Positions 1 through 8,191 of a stretch of DNA of 9,275 bases are shown here, in pieces. The notes under the pieces were generated by a model. It had not been told where the DNA came from and made no database searches. It saw only the letters and a program-made list of their open reading frames with translations. A program made the translations under genes and the position numbers. The stretch comes from Acidobacteriota bacterium (lineage in GTDB: Bacteria; Acidobacteriota; Vicinamibacteria; Vicinamibacterales; JACQTH01). The number at the start of each line of letters is the position of its first letter. Position 1 is the first letter of the stretch. The stretch is from positions 1 through 9,275 of the forward strand of contig JACQTH010000578.1 in NCBI GenBank assembly GCA_016210935.1, given 5' to 3'.

Positions 1-1
1 C

Positions 2-1000
2 TTTTCCGCGCTCTCACTCTTTGGAATGGTTCCCGCTGCCCTGATGGGGCACGACATCGATGGCGTGCTGTCGAAGGGCATCGAGATGAGCCTTGCCTGC
101 CGATCCGAAGACATCGAAGCGAACCCGGGCGTCTCCCTCGGCGCACTCATGGCGTGTGGCGCCAGTCAAGGACTCGACAAGCTCGCCATCGAGTTGGGTC
201 CATCGCTCGAGTCGTTCGGGCTGTGGGTCGAGCAGCTTGTCGCCGAAAGCACAGGGAAAAACGGCAAAGGAATCGTCCCGATTGTCGGTGAACCGCTCGC
301 CCGGGCAGTCCAGCCCACCGATCGCGTGCATGTCTCGGTGGATTTGCCCACACCGGAGGCGATTGGCGGCGAATTCATGCGCTGGGAAATCGCCACGGCC
401 GCGGCCGGAGCCCTTCTCGGCGTGAATCCCTTCGACGAGCCGAACGTCCGGCAGGCGAAGGAGGCGACCGCATCGCTGCTGGAGGCGTACAAAACGAACG
501 GACACCTCCCGATTCGCCAACCCGACCTCGTCGATCCTCACGCCACCCTGACGTTGAGCGAAGCGGCCCGGCAATCACTCAGCGGTCCGGGTTCGTGGCG
601 CGTCTTCACCCTTCTTCGAAGCGGAGACTACCTGGGACTGCTGGTTTACCTTGCCCCGTCGGCGTCCATCGAGGACCGATGTCGCCGCACACGCGCCGAC
701 CTCGCTCGGCAGACTGGCTGTGCGACGATGTTTGGCTACGGCCCGCGCTATTTGCATTCGACGGGTCAACTCCATAAGGGAGGACCGAACACCGGCGTCT
801 TCGTTATCGTGACCGCAGACCCGGATTCAGATCTGGACGTGCCGGGGGAAGCGTTCACGTTCGGCGTTCTCGAGCGGGCTCAGGCGATTGGGGATTACAT
901 CGCGCTCGAAAGAGCCGGGCGCCGCGTGCTGCACGTGCACCTGCCCGCTCCCACCGCCGACGCGCTGGCTGTCGTGTTGGACCGGTTGTTGGAGGCGTGA
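2..1000 (+). CDS. pgi: Glucose-6-phosphate isomerase domain, C-terminal part, probably of a Tal-Pgi fusion (5' partial)
   Basis: The reading frame is open from base 2 to the TGA at 998-1000, giving 332 visible residues; the gene begins before the window. The protein would interconvert glucose 6-phosphate and fructose 6-phosphate in the cytosol. The visible start (FSALSLFGMVPAALMG) and the stretch SFGLWVEQLVAESTGK followed by GKGIVPIVGEP match the isomerase half of bifunctional transaldolase/phosphoglucose isomerase proteins. The second sugar-isomerase (SIS) half ends with the active-site-like segment GYGPRYLHSTGQLHKGG. In such fusions the transaldolase domain lies N-terminal, so it should be upstream of base 1; this is inference. 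The ATG at 26 is internal and not the real start. A stand-alone isomerase of the same subfamily is the main alternative. The gene converges on the lepB unit with only 22 bases between the stop codons. Confidence 0.87.
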   Translation, partial: FSALSLFGMVPAALMGHDIDGVLSKGIEMSLACRSEDIEANPGVSLGALMACGASQGLDKLAIELGPSLESFGLWVEQLVAESTGKNGKGIVPIVGEPLARAVQPTDRVHVSVDLPTPEAIGGEFMRWEIATAAAGALLGVNPFDEPNVRQAKEATASLLEAYKTNGHLPIRQPDLVDPHATLTLSEAARQSLSGPGSWRVFTLLRSGDYLGLLVYLAPSASIEDRCRRTRADLARQTGCATMFGYGPRYLHSTGQLHKGGPNTGVFVIVTADPDSDLDVPGEAFTFGVLERAQAIGDYIALERAGRRVLHVHLPAPTADALAVVLDRLLEA

Positions 1001-1001
1001 T

Positions 1002-1023
1002 GGGGTCAGGTCTACCTGACCCC
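1002..1023. terminator. Perfect 9-bp hairpin between convergent genes
   Basis: GGGGTCAGG (1002-1010) and CCTGACCCC (1015-1023) form a perfect stem with a TCTA loop. It starts one base after the pgi stop codon and touches the stop codon of the minus-strand gene at 1023-1025, so it could end transcription from both sides. No T tract follows on either strand, so it is not a classical intrinsic terminator. The palindrome may equally be a dispersed REP-like element that settled between convergent genes. Confidence 0.55.
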
Positions 1024-1559
1024 TACGATCCGCCCGACAGAGATTCGCCGAGCCGCTCCAGCGTTTCGACCGGCGCGACCCGGCTGATCATCCAGAAATC
1101 ACGCCGCCGCTCGAACCGGAACTGCATCCCGAGCGCGTCGACGTGGCGCTTTCCATCGCGTCCGCGCGTCGTCCGGATCGTGGTGAAGGCGTTCGCGTGC
1201 TTCTGATCTTTCTCGAGTGTTATGCGGAGATCGACGAAGGCGACCTGAATCCCGCCTTCGGGGATTTCATATTTCGCGGCAGTGGTGATCAGCGTCTCGA
1301 GGCCGTCGATGACCGCTTCCTTCTCGCCCAGATCGATCCGAACCTCTTCGACGAAGTAGCGCCGCAGCCGCGTGGCCCGAGCGGCGCGGACGAGCTCGTT
1401 CTCGTGGCCGGTGACGCTCAAGTCGGTCGCCAGCTCGGACAGCTGTGTCTCAATCCGCTCCTCCTCGCGCGGCGCTTTCGAACGCGCGAGCAGGGCAAGA
1501 CCGCCCACGAGCGTTACGGCGGCGAGTCCGAGAATCGGAGCGCTGAGAGGCCTTTTCAA
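1023..1559 (-). CDS. Hypothetical membrane-anchored protein with NTF2-like (SnoaL-type) domain
   Basis: I do not recognise a named gene. The 178-residue product starts with a short basic end (MKRP), then one hydrophobic segment at about residues 7-26, followed by a charged linker. It is therefore probably an inner-membrane-anchored protein facing the periplasm. From about residue 33 on there are helices and then a run of strands (around residues 103-115, 120-132, 142-152 and 153-164), which resembles the cone-shaped NTF2-like fold; this is judged from pattern only. No catalytic motif is evident. The start is TTG at 1559, and its TTGA overlaps the lepB stop codon TGA by 4 bp, so translation is probably coupled and the two genes form one transcript. 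A role linked to secretion or the cell envelope is inferred only from this pairing. Confidence 0.7.
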   Translation of the reverse strand: MKRPLSAPILGLAAVTLVGGLALLARSKAPREEERIETQLSELATDLSVTGHENELVRAARATRLRRYFVEEVRIDLGEKEAVIDGLETLITTAAKYEIPEGGIQVAFVDLRITLEKDQKHANAFTTIRTTRGRDGKRHVDALGMQFRFERRRDFWMISRVAPVETLERLGESLSGGS

Positions 1560-2089
1560 AACAGCAGCTTTCCAATGAGCCGGGGCTCACCGACCTTTCC
1601 GAATTCGTGCAGTTGCTGCGGCATGCTGCGGTTGTCGCCGACGACGAAGTACTCGGTGCCGCCCAACCGTGTATCGGGCACGTTCCAGTCCGGCACCCGG
1701 TAACGCACGTACTCTTCGGAGAGCGGCTGCCCGTTGACGAGCACGAGACCGGCGCGAATCGTGATCCGTTCTCCCGGGAGCCCCACGATCCGCTTCAGGT
1801 AGACCACCTTCCGGCCCACCAGCTCGATCGCCGCAATGTCCCCGCGCTGCGGTCGTGCCCAGCGGTACGCCAGCGCGTTGATGAACACCAGCTCTCCGGC
1901 CCGGTGGGTCGGCTCCATGCTGACCCCATAGGTTCGGACCGGCAGCAGCACCCACCCGAAGACCACGATGCTGACGGCGACAATCGCAGCCGCCCGCATC
2001 AGCGTCCAGCGCAGGCTTCGACCCACAACGATGTCGAGAACCTCGGGTCTGTGACGAACCGCCAAGCGCTGGACTCCGAGGAAAGACAC
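1556..2089 (-). CDS. lepB: Signal peptidase I
   Basis: This is a 177-residue type I signal peptidase that cleaves signal peptides from exported preproteins at the outer face of the cytoplasmic membrane. One membrane segment (about 31-50) precedes the box B motif YGVSMEPT with the nucleophile Ser57. The general base is Lys99 in box D (YLKRIVGLPGERI, 97-109). Box E is YFVVGDNRSMP (147-157), followed by EFGKV and IGK near the C terminus. The protein is short, with one membrane segment and a minimal periplasmic cap, as in many non-enterobacterial homologues. Box E has GDNRSM but not the usual Ser-x-Asp-Ser-Arg that follows. The start is GTG at 2089; an in-frame TAA lies 18 bases upstream, and no strong ribosome binding site is visible. 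It is the first gene of a two-gene unit and is divergent from the amidohydrolase gene. Confidence 0.92.
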   Translation of the reverse strand: MSFLGVQRLAVRHRPEVLDIVVGRSLRWTLMRAAAIVAVSIVVFGWVLLPVRTYGVSMEPTHRAGELVFINALAYRWARPQRGDIAAIELVGRKVVYLKRIVGLPGERITIRAGLVLVNGQPLSEEYVRYRVPDWNVPDTRLGGTEYFVVGDNRSMPQQLHEFGKVGEPRLIGKLLF

Positions 2090-2216
2090 GAATATCCCGA
2101 AGATTTATCGGACCGGCTTTAGGCGGTCTTCACACCGAAGGGCGCCAAACCGTGCAGTATTGCGCAAGGATTGGGTCAACCTCCCTTTGGACACGGCTGA
2201 GATAGACTGGACTGCC

Positions 2217-2222
2217 GAGAGG
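2217..2222 (+). promoter_or_regulatory. Ribosome binding site of the amidohydrolase gene
   Basis: GAGAGG lies 9 bases before the ATG at 2232. It supports that ATG over the in-frame TTG at 2160, which would add 24 polar residues in front of the signal peptide. I found no convincing -35/-10 pair in the 142-base divergent gap at 2090-2231. Confidence 0.6.
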
Positions 2223-2231
2223 CTTGCACCT

Positions 2232-3533
2232 ATGACGAAACAGAAACTGACCGCCACGACCGTAACCCTGCTTCTGGGTGCATTGGCGACCACCGCCACA
2301 CTTCAGACGCCGTCGACGACTCGAACGGTCGCGTTCGTCGGCGCGAAACTGTTCGACGGCACCGGCGCAGCGCTCGTCGATCCCGCCACGATCGTCGTGT
2401 CGAACGGCAAGATCGATCAGGTGGGATCCTCCTCGACGATCAAGGTGCCGTCCGGCGCCGAACGACTGGACGTGTCGGGCAAGATCATCACTCCCGGACT
2501 CATCAACGCGCACGGCCATGTCGGCGACACGGTCGGCCTGCAAAGCGATCCGAAGTTCTACACGGCCGAGCACATCCGCCGGCAGCTCCAGCTCTACGCC
2601 TCGTACGGCGTGACCACGGTCTTCAGCCTGGGGGGCGATCGCGAACACGGGTTTTCGGTTCGCGACGCCCTCTCGAAGCAGCCGGATACCGCGCGGTTGT
2701 TCGTCGCGGGTGATGTCATCACCGGCAAGACACCGGAAGAGGCACGCGCGAGCGTCTACCGGATGGCCGACTTGAAGGCCGACATCATCAAGATCCGCGT
2801 GGACGACAACCTCGGCGCGTCGACCAAGATGGCGCCCGAGGTGTACCGCGCCGTGATCGATGCCGCCCACCAGCGCGGGCTCAGGGTCGCGGCCCACATC
2901 TTTTATCTGGATGACGCGAAGGCGCTGCTCAAGGCCGGTGTCGATTTCATCGCGCACAGCGTTCGCGACAAAGAGGTCGATGCAGAATTGATGGCCCTGC
3001 TGAAGCAGCGGGACGTGTGCGTCTGCCCCACCCTGACGCGCGAAGTCTCGACGTTCGTCTACGAGACCCGCCCGGCGTTCTTCGACGACCCGTTCTTTCT
3101 TCGATCGGTGGACGCGAAGGTCCTCGCCGAGCTGACGCAGCTGGAGCGCCAGGAGCGGTATCGCACCAGCAAGAGCGGCCAGGCGTACAAGGCCGCGCTG
3201 AAAGTCGCGAGTCGCAACCTGAAAGCGCTGGTCGATGGTGGTGTCCGGATCGCGATGGGAACCGACACGGGCGCCCCGACCGGCAGGTTTCAGGGATACT
3301 TTGAGCACATGGAACTGCAGCTCATGAGCGACGCCGGCCTCACCCCGCGGCAAATCATCACGGCGGCGACCAGCGATGCCGCGCGCTGCCTGAAGATGGA
3401 AGGCAGGCTCGGCACGCTGCAGCCGGGTGCCGCCGCGGACTTCGTCGTGTTCGGCTCCAATCCGATCGAGAACATCCGCCACACGCGTACGCTCGAGTCA
3501 GTCTGGATTGGTGGCCGGCGCGTCTCTCCTTGA
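2232..3533 (+). CDS. Secreted metal-dependent amidohydrolase (imidazolonepropionase/prolidase-like)
   Basis: The 433-residue protein belongs to the amidohydrolase superfamily, which hydrolyses amide or related bonds with a one- or two-metal TIM-barrel centre. An N-terminal signal peptide (basic MTKQK, hydrophobic core about residues 8-23) indicates export to the periplasm. A beta-sandwich segment (33-85) precedes the barrel. Metal ligands can be assigned: His94 and His96 in INAHGHVGD, Lys187 in IIKIRVDD (a candidate carbamylated lysine), His222 in AAHIF, His242 in IAHSV, and Asp345 in MGTDTG. The closing GTLQPGAAADFVVFGSNP is typical of the family. The set resembles the secreted Xaa-Pro dipeptidase/imidazolonepropionase-like group, but the substrate cannot be read from sequence. 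The ATG at 2232 is chosen because it gives a proper signal peptide and has GAGAGG upstream. The gene stands alone, divergent from lepB and upstream of clpS. Confidence 0.9.
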   Translation: MTKQKLTATTVTLLLGALATTATLQTPSTTRTVAFVGAKLFDGTGAALVDPATIVVSNGKIDQVGSSSTIKVPSGAERLDVSGKIITPGLINAHGHVGDTVGLQSDPKFYTAEHIRRQLQLYASYGVTTVFSLGGDREHGFSVRDALSKQPDTARLFVAGDVITGKTPEEARASVYRMADLKADIIKIRVDDNLGASTKMAPEVYRAVIDAAHQRGLRVAAHIFYLDDAKALLKAGVDFIAHSVRDKEVDAELMALLKQRDVCVCPTLTREVSTFVYETRPAFFDDPFFLRSVDAKVLAELTQLERQERYRTSKSGQAYKAALKVASRNLKALVDGGVRIAMGTDTGAPTGRFQGYFEHMELQLMSDAGLTPRQIITAATSDAARCLKMEGRLGTLQPGAAADFVVFGSNPIENIRHTRTLESVWIGGRRVSP

Positions 3534-3543
3534 GGGCTGACGG

Positions 3544-3549
3544 TATACT
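3544..3549 (+). promoter_or_regulatory. clpS: Possible -10 element upstream of clpS
   Basis: TATACT matches the bacterial -10 consensus (TATAAT) at five of six positions and lies 10 bases after the amidohydrolase stop codon. No good -35 hexamer is present 16-18 bases upstream. If used, transcription would begin at about 3556 and the inverted repeat at 3571-3653 would lie in the 5' leader of the clpS-clpA transcript. Confidence 0.35.
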
Positions 3550-3570
3550 GAGGAAGGACCCTGCGCTGCG

Positions 3571-3653
3571 GGGATTCGGGATTTGGGATTCGGGATTCGT
3601 AGGATCAAGAAACGCCTTTTCGCCGAACCCCGAAGCCCGAATCCCGAACCCCG
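3571..3653. repeat. Heptamer inverted repeat, copy 1 (before clpS)
   Basis: The left arm at 3571-3599 is four GGGATTC-type heptamers (the second is GGGATTT). The right arm at 3624-3653 is made of the complementary CGAACCC/CGAATCCC units. The arms can fold into a long imperfect hairpin around a 24-base spacer. The left arm also has four GGG runs with 4-base loops, a canonical G-quadruplex pattern, and the right arm has the same on the minus strand. The right arm ends 16 bases before the clpS ATG. The repeat is open in the clpS frame, which produces a false 29-residue N-terminal extension. Confidence 0.85.
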
Positions 3654-3669
3654 GCACCTGGTAGCGACG

Positions 3670-3978
3670 ATGGCCACCCCCGATCTTGGCGGCAAAGTCC
3701 TGGAGCGAACCAAAACGACCACCAAAGAGCCCGCGCTCTACAAGGTGGTGCTCCATAACGACGACTACACGACGATGGACTTCGTCGTGCAGATTCTGGA
3801 AACGGTTTTTTTGAAACAACCGGCTGAGGCGTTCCGCGTCATGATGCAGGTCCACGTCGAGGGTCGGGGGCTCTGCGGCGCCTATCCGTACGAAGTGGCG
3901 GAAACCAAGGTGGATACGGTGCATACGCTTGCCCGTTCCGCCAACTTTCCGTTGAGAGCGAGCCTGGAGGAAGAGTAG
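3670..3978 (+). CDS. clpS: ATP-dependent Clp protease adaptor ClpS
   Basis: The 102-residue adaptor binds proteins with destabilising N-terminal residues (Leu, Phe, Tyr, Trp) and hands them to ClpA for degradation by ClpAP. A flexible N-terminal arm (about 1-20) precedes the core LYKVVLHNDDYTTMDFVV. Asn30, Asp31 and Asp32 correspond to the N-degron-binding Asn34, Asp35 and Asp36 of E. coli ClpS, Met36 to the specificity-gating Met40, and His62 (in VHVEG) to His66. AYPYEVAETKV and FPLRASLEEE close the fold. The start is the ATG at 3670. An in-frame ATG at 3583 lies inside the inverted repeat and would add only repeat-encoded residues. No strong ribosome binding site is visible, and the start lies 16 bases after the repeat. 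clpA follows 107 bases downstream on the same strand, the usual clpS-clpA order. Confidence 0.95.
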   Translation: MATPDLGGKVLERTKTTTKEPALYKVVLHNDDYTTMDFVVQILETVFLKQPAEAFRVMMQVHVEGRGLCGAYPYEVAETKVDTVHTLARSANFPLRASLEEE

Positions 3979-3988
3979 AAAACGGCAC

Positions 3989-4070
3989 GGGATTCGGGAT
4001 TTGGGATTCGGGATTCGGCGGATCGACGGCAAGACTCCACGAATCCCGAGCCCCGAATCCCGAACCCCGG
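3989..4070. repeat. Heptamer inverted repeat, copy 2 (between clpS and clpA)
   Basis: The left arm at 3989-4017 is identical over 29 bases to the left arm of copy 1. The right arm at 4040-4070 shares its last 19 bases with copy 1. The 22-base spacer differs. The element starts 10 bases after the clpS stop and ends 15 bases before the clpA ATG, so it fills most of the gap between the genes. It has the same hairpin and G-quadruplex potential as copy 1. Confidence 0.87.
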
Positions 4071-4085
4071 CAGAAACCAAGTCAT

Positions 4086-6437
<2,352 letters not shown>

Positions 6438-6439
6438 TG

Positions 6440-6459
6440 GGCAACCCGCCGTGGTTGCC
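6440..6459. terminator. Hairpin between convergent clpA and gvpK
   Basis: GGCAACC (6440-6446) and GGTTGCC (6453-6459) form a perfect 7-bp stem with a 6-base loop, 2 bases after the clpA stop codon. It lies in the 83-base convergent gap before the gvpK stop at 6521. Neither strand has a T tract after the stem, so it is at best a weak or Rho-assisted terminator. The rest of the gap shows nothing recognisable. Confidence 0.4.
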
Positions 6460-6520
6460 AGCAAAACGCTCCGCGGTTACTCTCGGTCGACGGGCCACGA
6501 CGCCGACGGGGAGCTCGCTT

Positions 6521-6940
6521 CTACATCAATTTCCCTATCGGTCCCAAATCCAGGTTCAGATCCTCGAGATCGATCTTGAACTGGCGCCCGATGTCCATGA
6601 TGGTCTGCTCCAGCTTCATCAGGGCGGCGCCGACGGCTTCCGCTTCCCCCGTCGTCAGCGTCCCTTCCTCGAGACGCCGCACCGCCTGCCGCTCCATCAG
6701 TTTTCGAATGAACTCGATGAGCGTCAGCACGAGCTTCACGACAGAGCGCTGGACATCGTCCGCTTCGGGATTCCATCGCAGCGGCGAGCTGCCGCGCGCG
6801 GCTTTCTCGATCTGCTCTCGCAACGATTCAAGATCCACGACCTCGCGGACTGCGAGACCGGACGCCGACCGGTCCCTGCCGCGCCTGCGTTTTCGCCGGC
6901 CCCGGGGGCGGGCGTTACGACGACGCGCCGGACGTTTCAC
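6521..6940 (-). CDS. gvpK: Gas vesicle protein GvpK
   Basis: The 139-residue product is an accessory protein needed for gas vesicle assembly in the cytosol; its biochemical role is not settled. The core at about residues 55-139 carries the family pattern: VVKLVLTLIEFIRKLMERQA (67-86), RRLEEGTLT (88-96), MKLEQTIMDI (108-117) and the closing DLNLDLGPIGKL (127-138). An N-terminal extension of about 25 residues is very Arg/Lys-rich (for example GRRKRRRGR) and is not part of the recognised core. The start is GTG at 6940, overlapping the preceding gvp stop codon (GTGA), which indicates translational coupling. It is the last gvp gene before the convergent clpA. Internal starts that would remove the basic tail exist but lack a better ribosome binding site. 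Confidence 0.93.
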   Translation of the reverse strand: MKRPARRRNARPRGRRKRRRGRDRSASGLAVREVVDLESLREQIEKAARGSSPLRWNPEADDVQRSVVKLVLTLIEFIRKLMERQAVRRLEEGTLTTGEAEAVGAALMKLEQTIMDIGRQFKIDLEDLNLDLGPIGKLM

Positions 6941-7227
6941 CGTCGTCGCCGAGCCTTTCTCTTCGCGGCGCGCGATGGGATTGCCATTGTTTGCGTTTCG
7001 CGGCTCTCGAGTCTTGGCCCCGATTCGGACAGGATGCGATCGGCGGCGGCAATCAGGGAGGACAGACGAACGTAGACGAGATCCACGTTTGCCAGGCCAA
7101 GCGTGAGATCCGCGTTGAGAAGCGCGCCTTTGTCGATCAGGCTGTCGACCAGATCGAGCAGCGTGACTTCACGCCCTGCAAGCGCTGCCTGAAGCTTCGT
7201 TGTAGGTGTCCGTCGCCGGGTTGGCAT
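6937..7227 (-). CDS. Small gas vesicle protein of the GvpA/J/M/S family
   Basis: The 96-residue protein has a gas vesicle domain at about residues 20-65: EVTLLDLVDSLIDKGALLNA, then DLTLGLANVDLVYVRL and SLIAAADRIL. This is the helix-strand-strand-helix layout shared by the shell protein GvpA and its minor paralogues. The sequence looks nearer to the GvpM/GvpS/GvpJ accessory types than to GvpA, because it lacks the tightly conserved GvpA core and carries both a basic N-terminal arm (MPTRRR) and a basic tail (RAAKRKARRRR). The exact paralogue cannot be fixed from sequence alone. It probably acts in vesicle nucleation or as a minor component. The ATG at 7227 has a good ribosome binding site (GAGGT, 5 bases upstream). 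It overlaps gvpK by 4 bp and follows the 9-bp repeat array. Confidence 0.88.
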   Translation of the reverse strand: MPTRRRTPTTKLQAALAGREVTLLDLVDSLIDKGALLNADLTLGLANVDLVYVRLSSLIAAADRILSESGPRLESRETQTMAIPSRAAKRKARRRR

Positions 7228-7232
7228 TCGAT

Positions 7233-7237
7233 ACCTC
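7233..7237 (-). promoter_or_regulatory. Ribosome binding site at the edge of the 9-bp repeat array
   Basis: On the minus strand GAGGT lies 5 bases before the ATG at 7227 and adjoins the last unit of the repeat array. Related GAGGT and AAGGT sequences recur inside the array in the same orientation, so the repeat may have supplied this site. It lies just outside the stem that the array can form. Confidence 0.55.
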
Positions 7238-7238
7238 A

Positions 7239-7355
7239 GAGTGCCTAGAGTGCCCGGGGTGCCTAAAGTGCCTGGAGTGCGGAAGGCGCCTCAAGCGCCT
7301 CGGGTTCTGCGCACCCTAGGCACTCTAGGCACCTTGGGCACCTCAGGCACTCTAC
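7239..7355. repeat. Palindromic array of 9-bp units between two gvp genes
   Basis: Thirteen consecutive 9-base units fill the gap between the gvpF/L stop and the next gvp start. The first five read like GAGTGCCTA (7239-7283). Two central units contain GCGCCTC (7284-7301). The last five read like GCACTCTAG (7311-7355), the reverse complement of the first set. The two halves can form an imperfect stem of about 45 bp. AGGCGC and GCGCCT in the middle can form a 6-bp tip. The last unit contains the stop codon of the upstream gvpF/L gene (CTA at 7352-7354, TAG on the minus strand). The array is open in several frames and gives artefactual Val-Pro-rich ORFs. Confidence 0.88.
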
Positions 7356-8179
7356 TCAACGAAATGGTAGGGCGGCCAGGGACCCGTGAGAATGACCTCA
7401 TAGCCCGCCCTGCTCGCCTCCGCCGCCAGCGACCTGAGGCGCCGCTGAAACGCCGTCGTCGCACGTTTTGCGACGAGGTAAGCCACGTCGAGCAGCACCC
7501 GACTTCCCGGCACCTGTTCGATCGACTCGCGACGCCGCATATCGGTCGCGCTCTTCGAGAGTGTCTTGACGATCCGATCGCTGAGGCCTTCATCGCGCGG
7601 CGAGCGGCGCGTCCCGGATGCCAGCTTCCGCTTCGCCTCGAGATACCCACGCCCGGTCTTCGGAAGCCGCCGCACCCGCACGGGCCGGGCAGCAGCCTGC
7701 CCGGTGACGAGCCGTACCCCCCATTCGAGAGCGCCAGACACGTGACGGACCGTCTCGACAATCTGATCGATGCGTGAGCCGATTTCAGCAACCGCGCGTT
7801 CGTCGCTGGCAAACAGGGTGAGGAGCTTCATCGGCACCACGGTGCCCTTTGACAGGCACGCCTGGACGACCGCCTCATGCCCTACCGCACACTGCGAGAC
7901 CCATTCGAGATCCTGAAGCCCCTGAACGAGCGCTTCCTCGGAATACAGGGCGGCGTCGACATCGGACACGACGAGCCGCAACGTGCCCCGGAACGCCCTG
8001 CGAGGCCTTTTCCTACGGTCGTAGCGCAGACCTTTAGGTCTGCCGGCGGCCGGCGGTTGGCGCGTGAGCGCGATGACGCGAGGCGGGGCCGATCCCGGAA
8101 GACGCGGCCGCAGTTGTGGAGGGGAGATCCGCGCCCGCGAGTGAACGACGCAGTAGACGTAGGTAAGGGTGGCGCTCAA
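7352..8179 (-). CDS. gvpL: Gas vesicle protein GvpL/GvpF family, second copy
   Basis: The 275-residue accessory protein is of the GvpF/GvpL family; GvpF is known to bind GvpA and promote vesicle assembly. The N terminus (TYVYCVVHS, 6-14) and LPGS-APPRVIAL (28-38) match the family start. LRLVVSDV (67-74), LEWVSQCAVGHEAVV (91-105) and VVPMKLLTLFASDERAVAEI (114-133) follow in the normal order. The second domain ends with YEVILTGPWPPYHFVE (260-275), the family hallmark. Residues about 40-66 are a Pro/Arg-rich insertion encoded by a palindromic element at 8013-8043 and its surroundings, and they interrupt the N-terminal domain where relatives run directly into the LRLVVSDV strand. The start is TTG at 8179; an in-frame TGA lies 9 bases upstream, so no earlier start is possible. 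No strong ribosome binding site is seen; the heptamer repeat ends 12 bases before the start. Confidence 0.9.
   Translation of the reverse strand: MSATLTYVYCVVHSRARISPPQLRPRLPGSAPPRVIALTRQPPAAGRPKGLRYDRRKRPRRAFRGTLRLVVSDVDAALYSEEALVQGLQDLEWVSQCAVGHEAVVQACLSKGTVVPMKLLTLFASDERAVAEIGSRIDQIVETVRHVSGALEWGVRLVTGQAAARPVRVRRLPKTGRGYLEAKRKLASGTRRSPRDEGLSDRIVKTLSKSATDMRRRESIEQVPGSRVLLDVAYLVAKRATTAFQRRLRSLAAEASRAGYEVILTGPWPPYHFVE
8013..8043. repeat. REP-like double palindrome inside gvpL
   Basis: GCAGACCT (8026-8033) and AGGTCTGC (8036-8043) form a perfect 8-bp stem around TT. Directly beside it CTACG (8013-8017) and CGTAG (8020-8024) form a second, 5-bp stem. The layout resembles small intergenic palindromes, but here it lies inside a coding frame and encodes GRPKGLRYDRR (residues 46-56). 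It keeps the gvpL frame open. A GC-rich GCCGGC-type stretch (8041-8056) adjoins it. Confidence 0.75.
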
Positions 8180-8191
8180 GGGTCGTAGTCA

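Noticed and set aside
2160..2231. Upstream TTG start of the amidohydrolase
   Set aside because: It would add 24 polar residues before a clear signal peptide; the ATG at 2232 has a good ribosome binding site.
2130..3482. Long minus-strand ORF (450 residues) opposite the amidohydrolase
   Set aside because: It is a shadow of the GC-rich coding strand; the product has no recognisable family and is rich in Arg and Asp as such shadows usually are.
3583..3669. N-terminal extension of ClpS from an upstream in-frame ATG
   Set aside because: The 29 added residues are encoded entirely by the inverted repeat, and the ATG at 3670 gives a normal-length ClpS.
7239..7355. CRISPR array
   Set aside because: The units are only 9 bases, directly adjacent without spacers, and are arranged as a palindrome.
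7241..7777. Plus-strand ORF with Val-Pro-Gly-type repeats
   Set aside because: The repeats come from the 9-bp array, and the rest is antisense to a well-supported gvpF/L gene.
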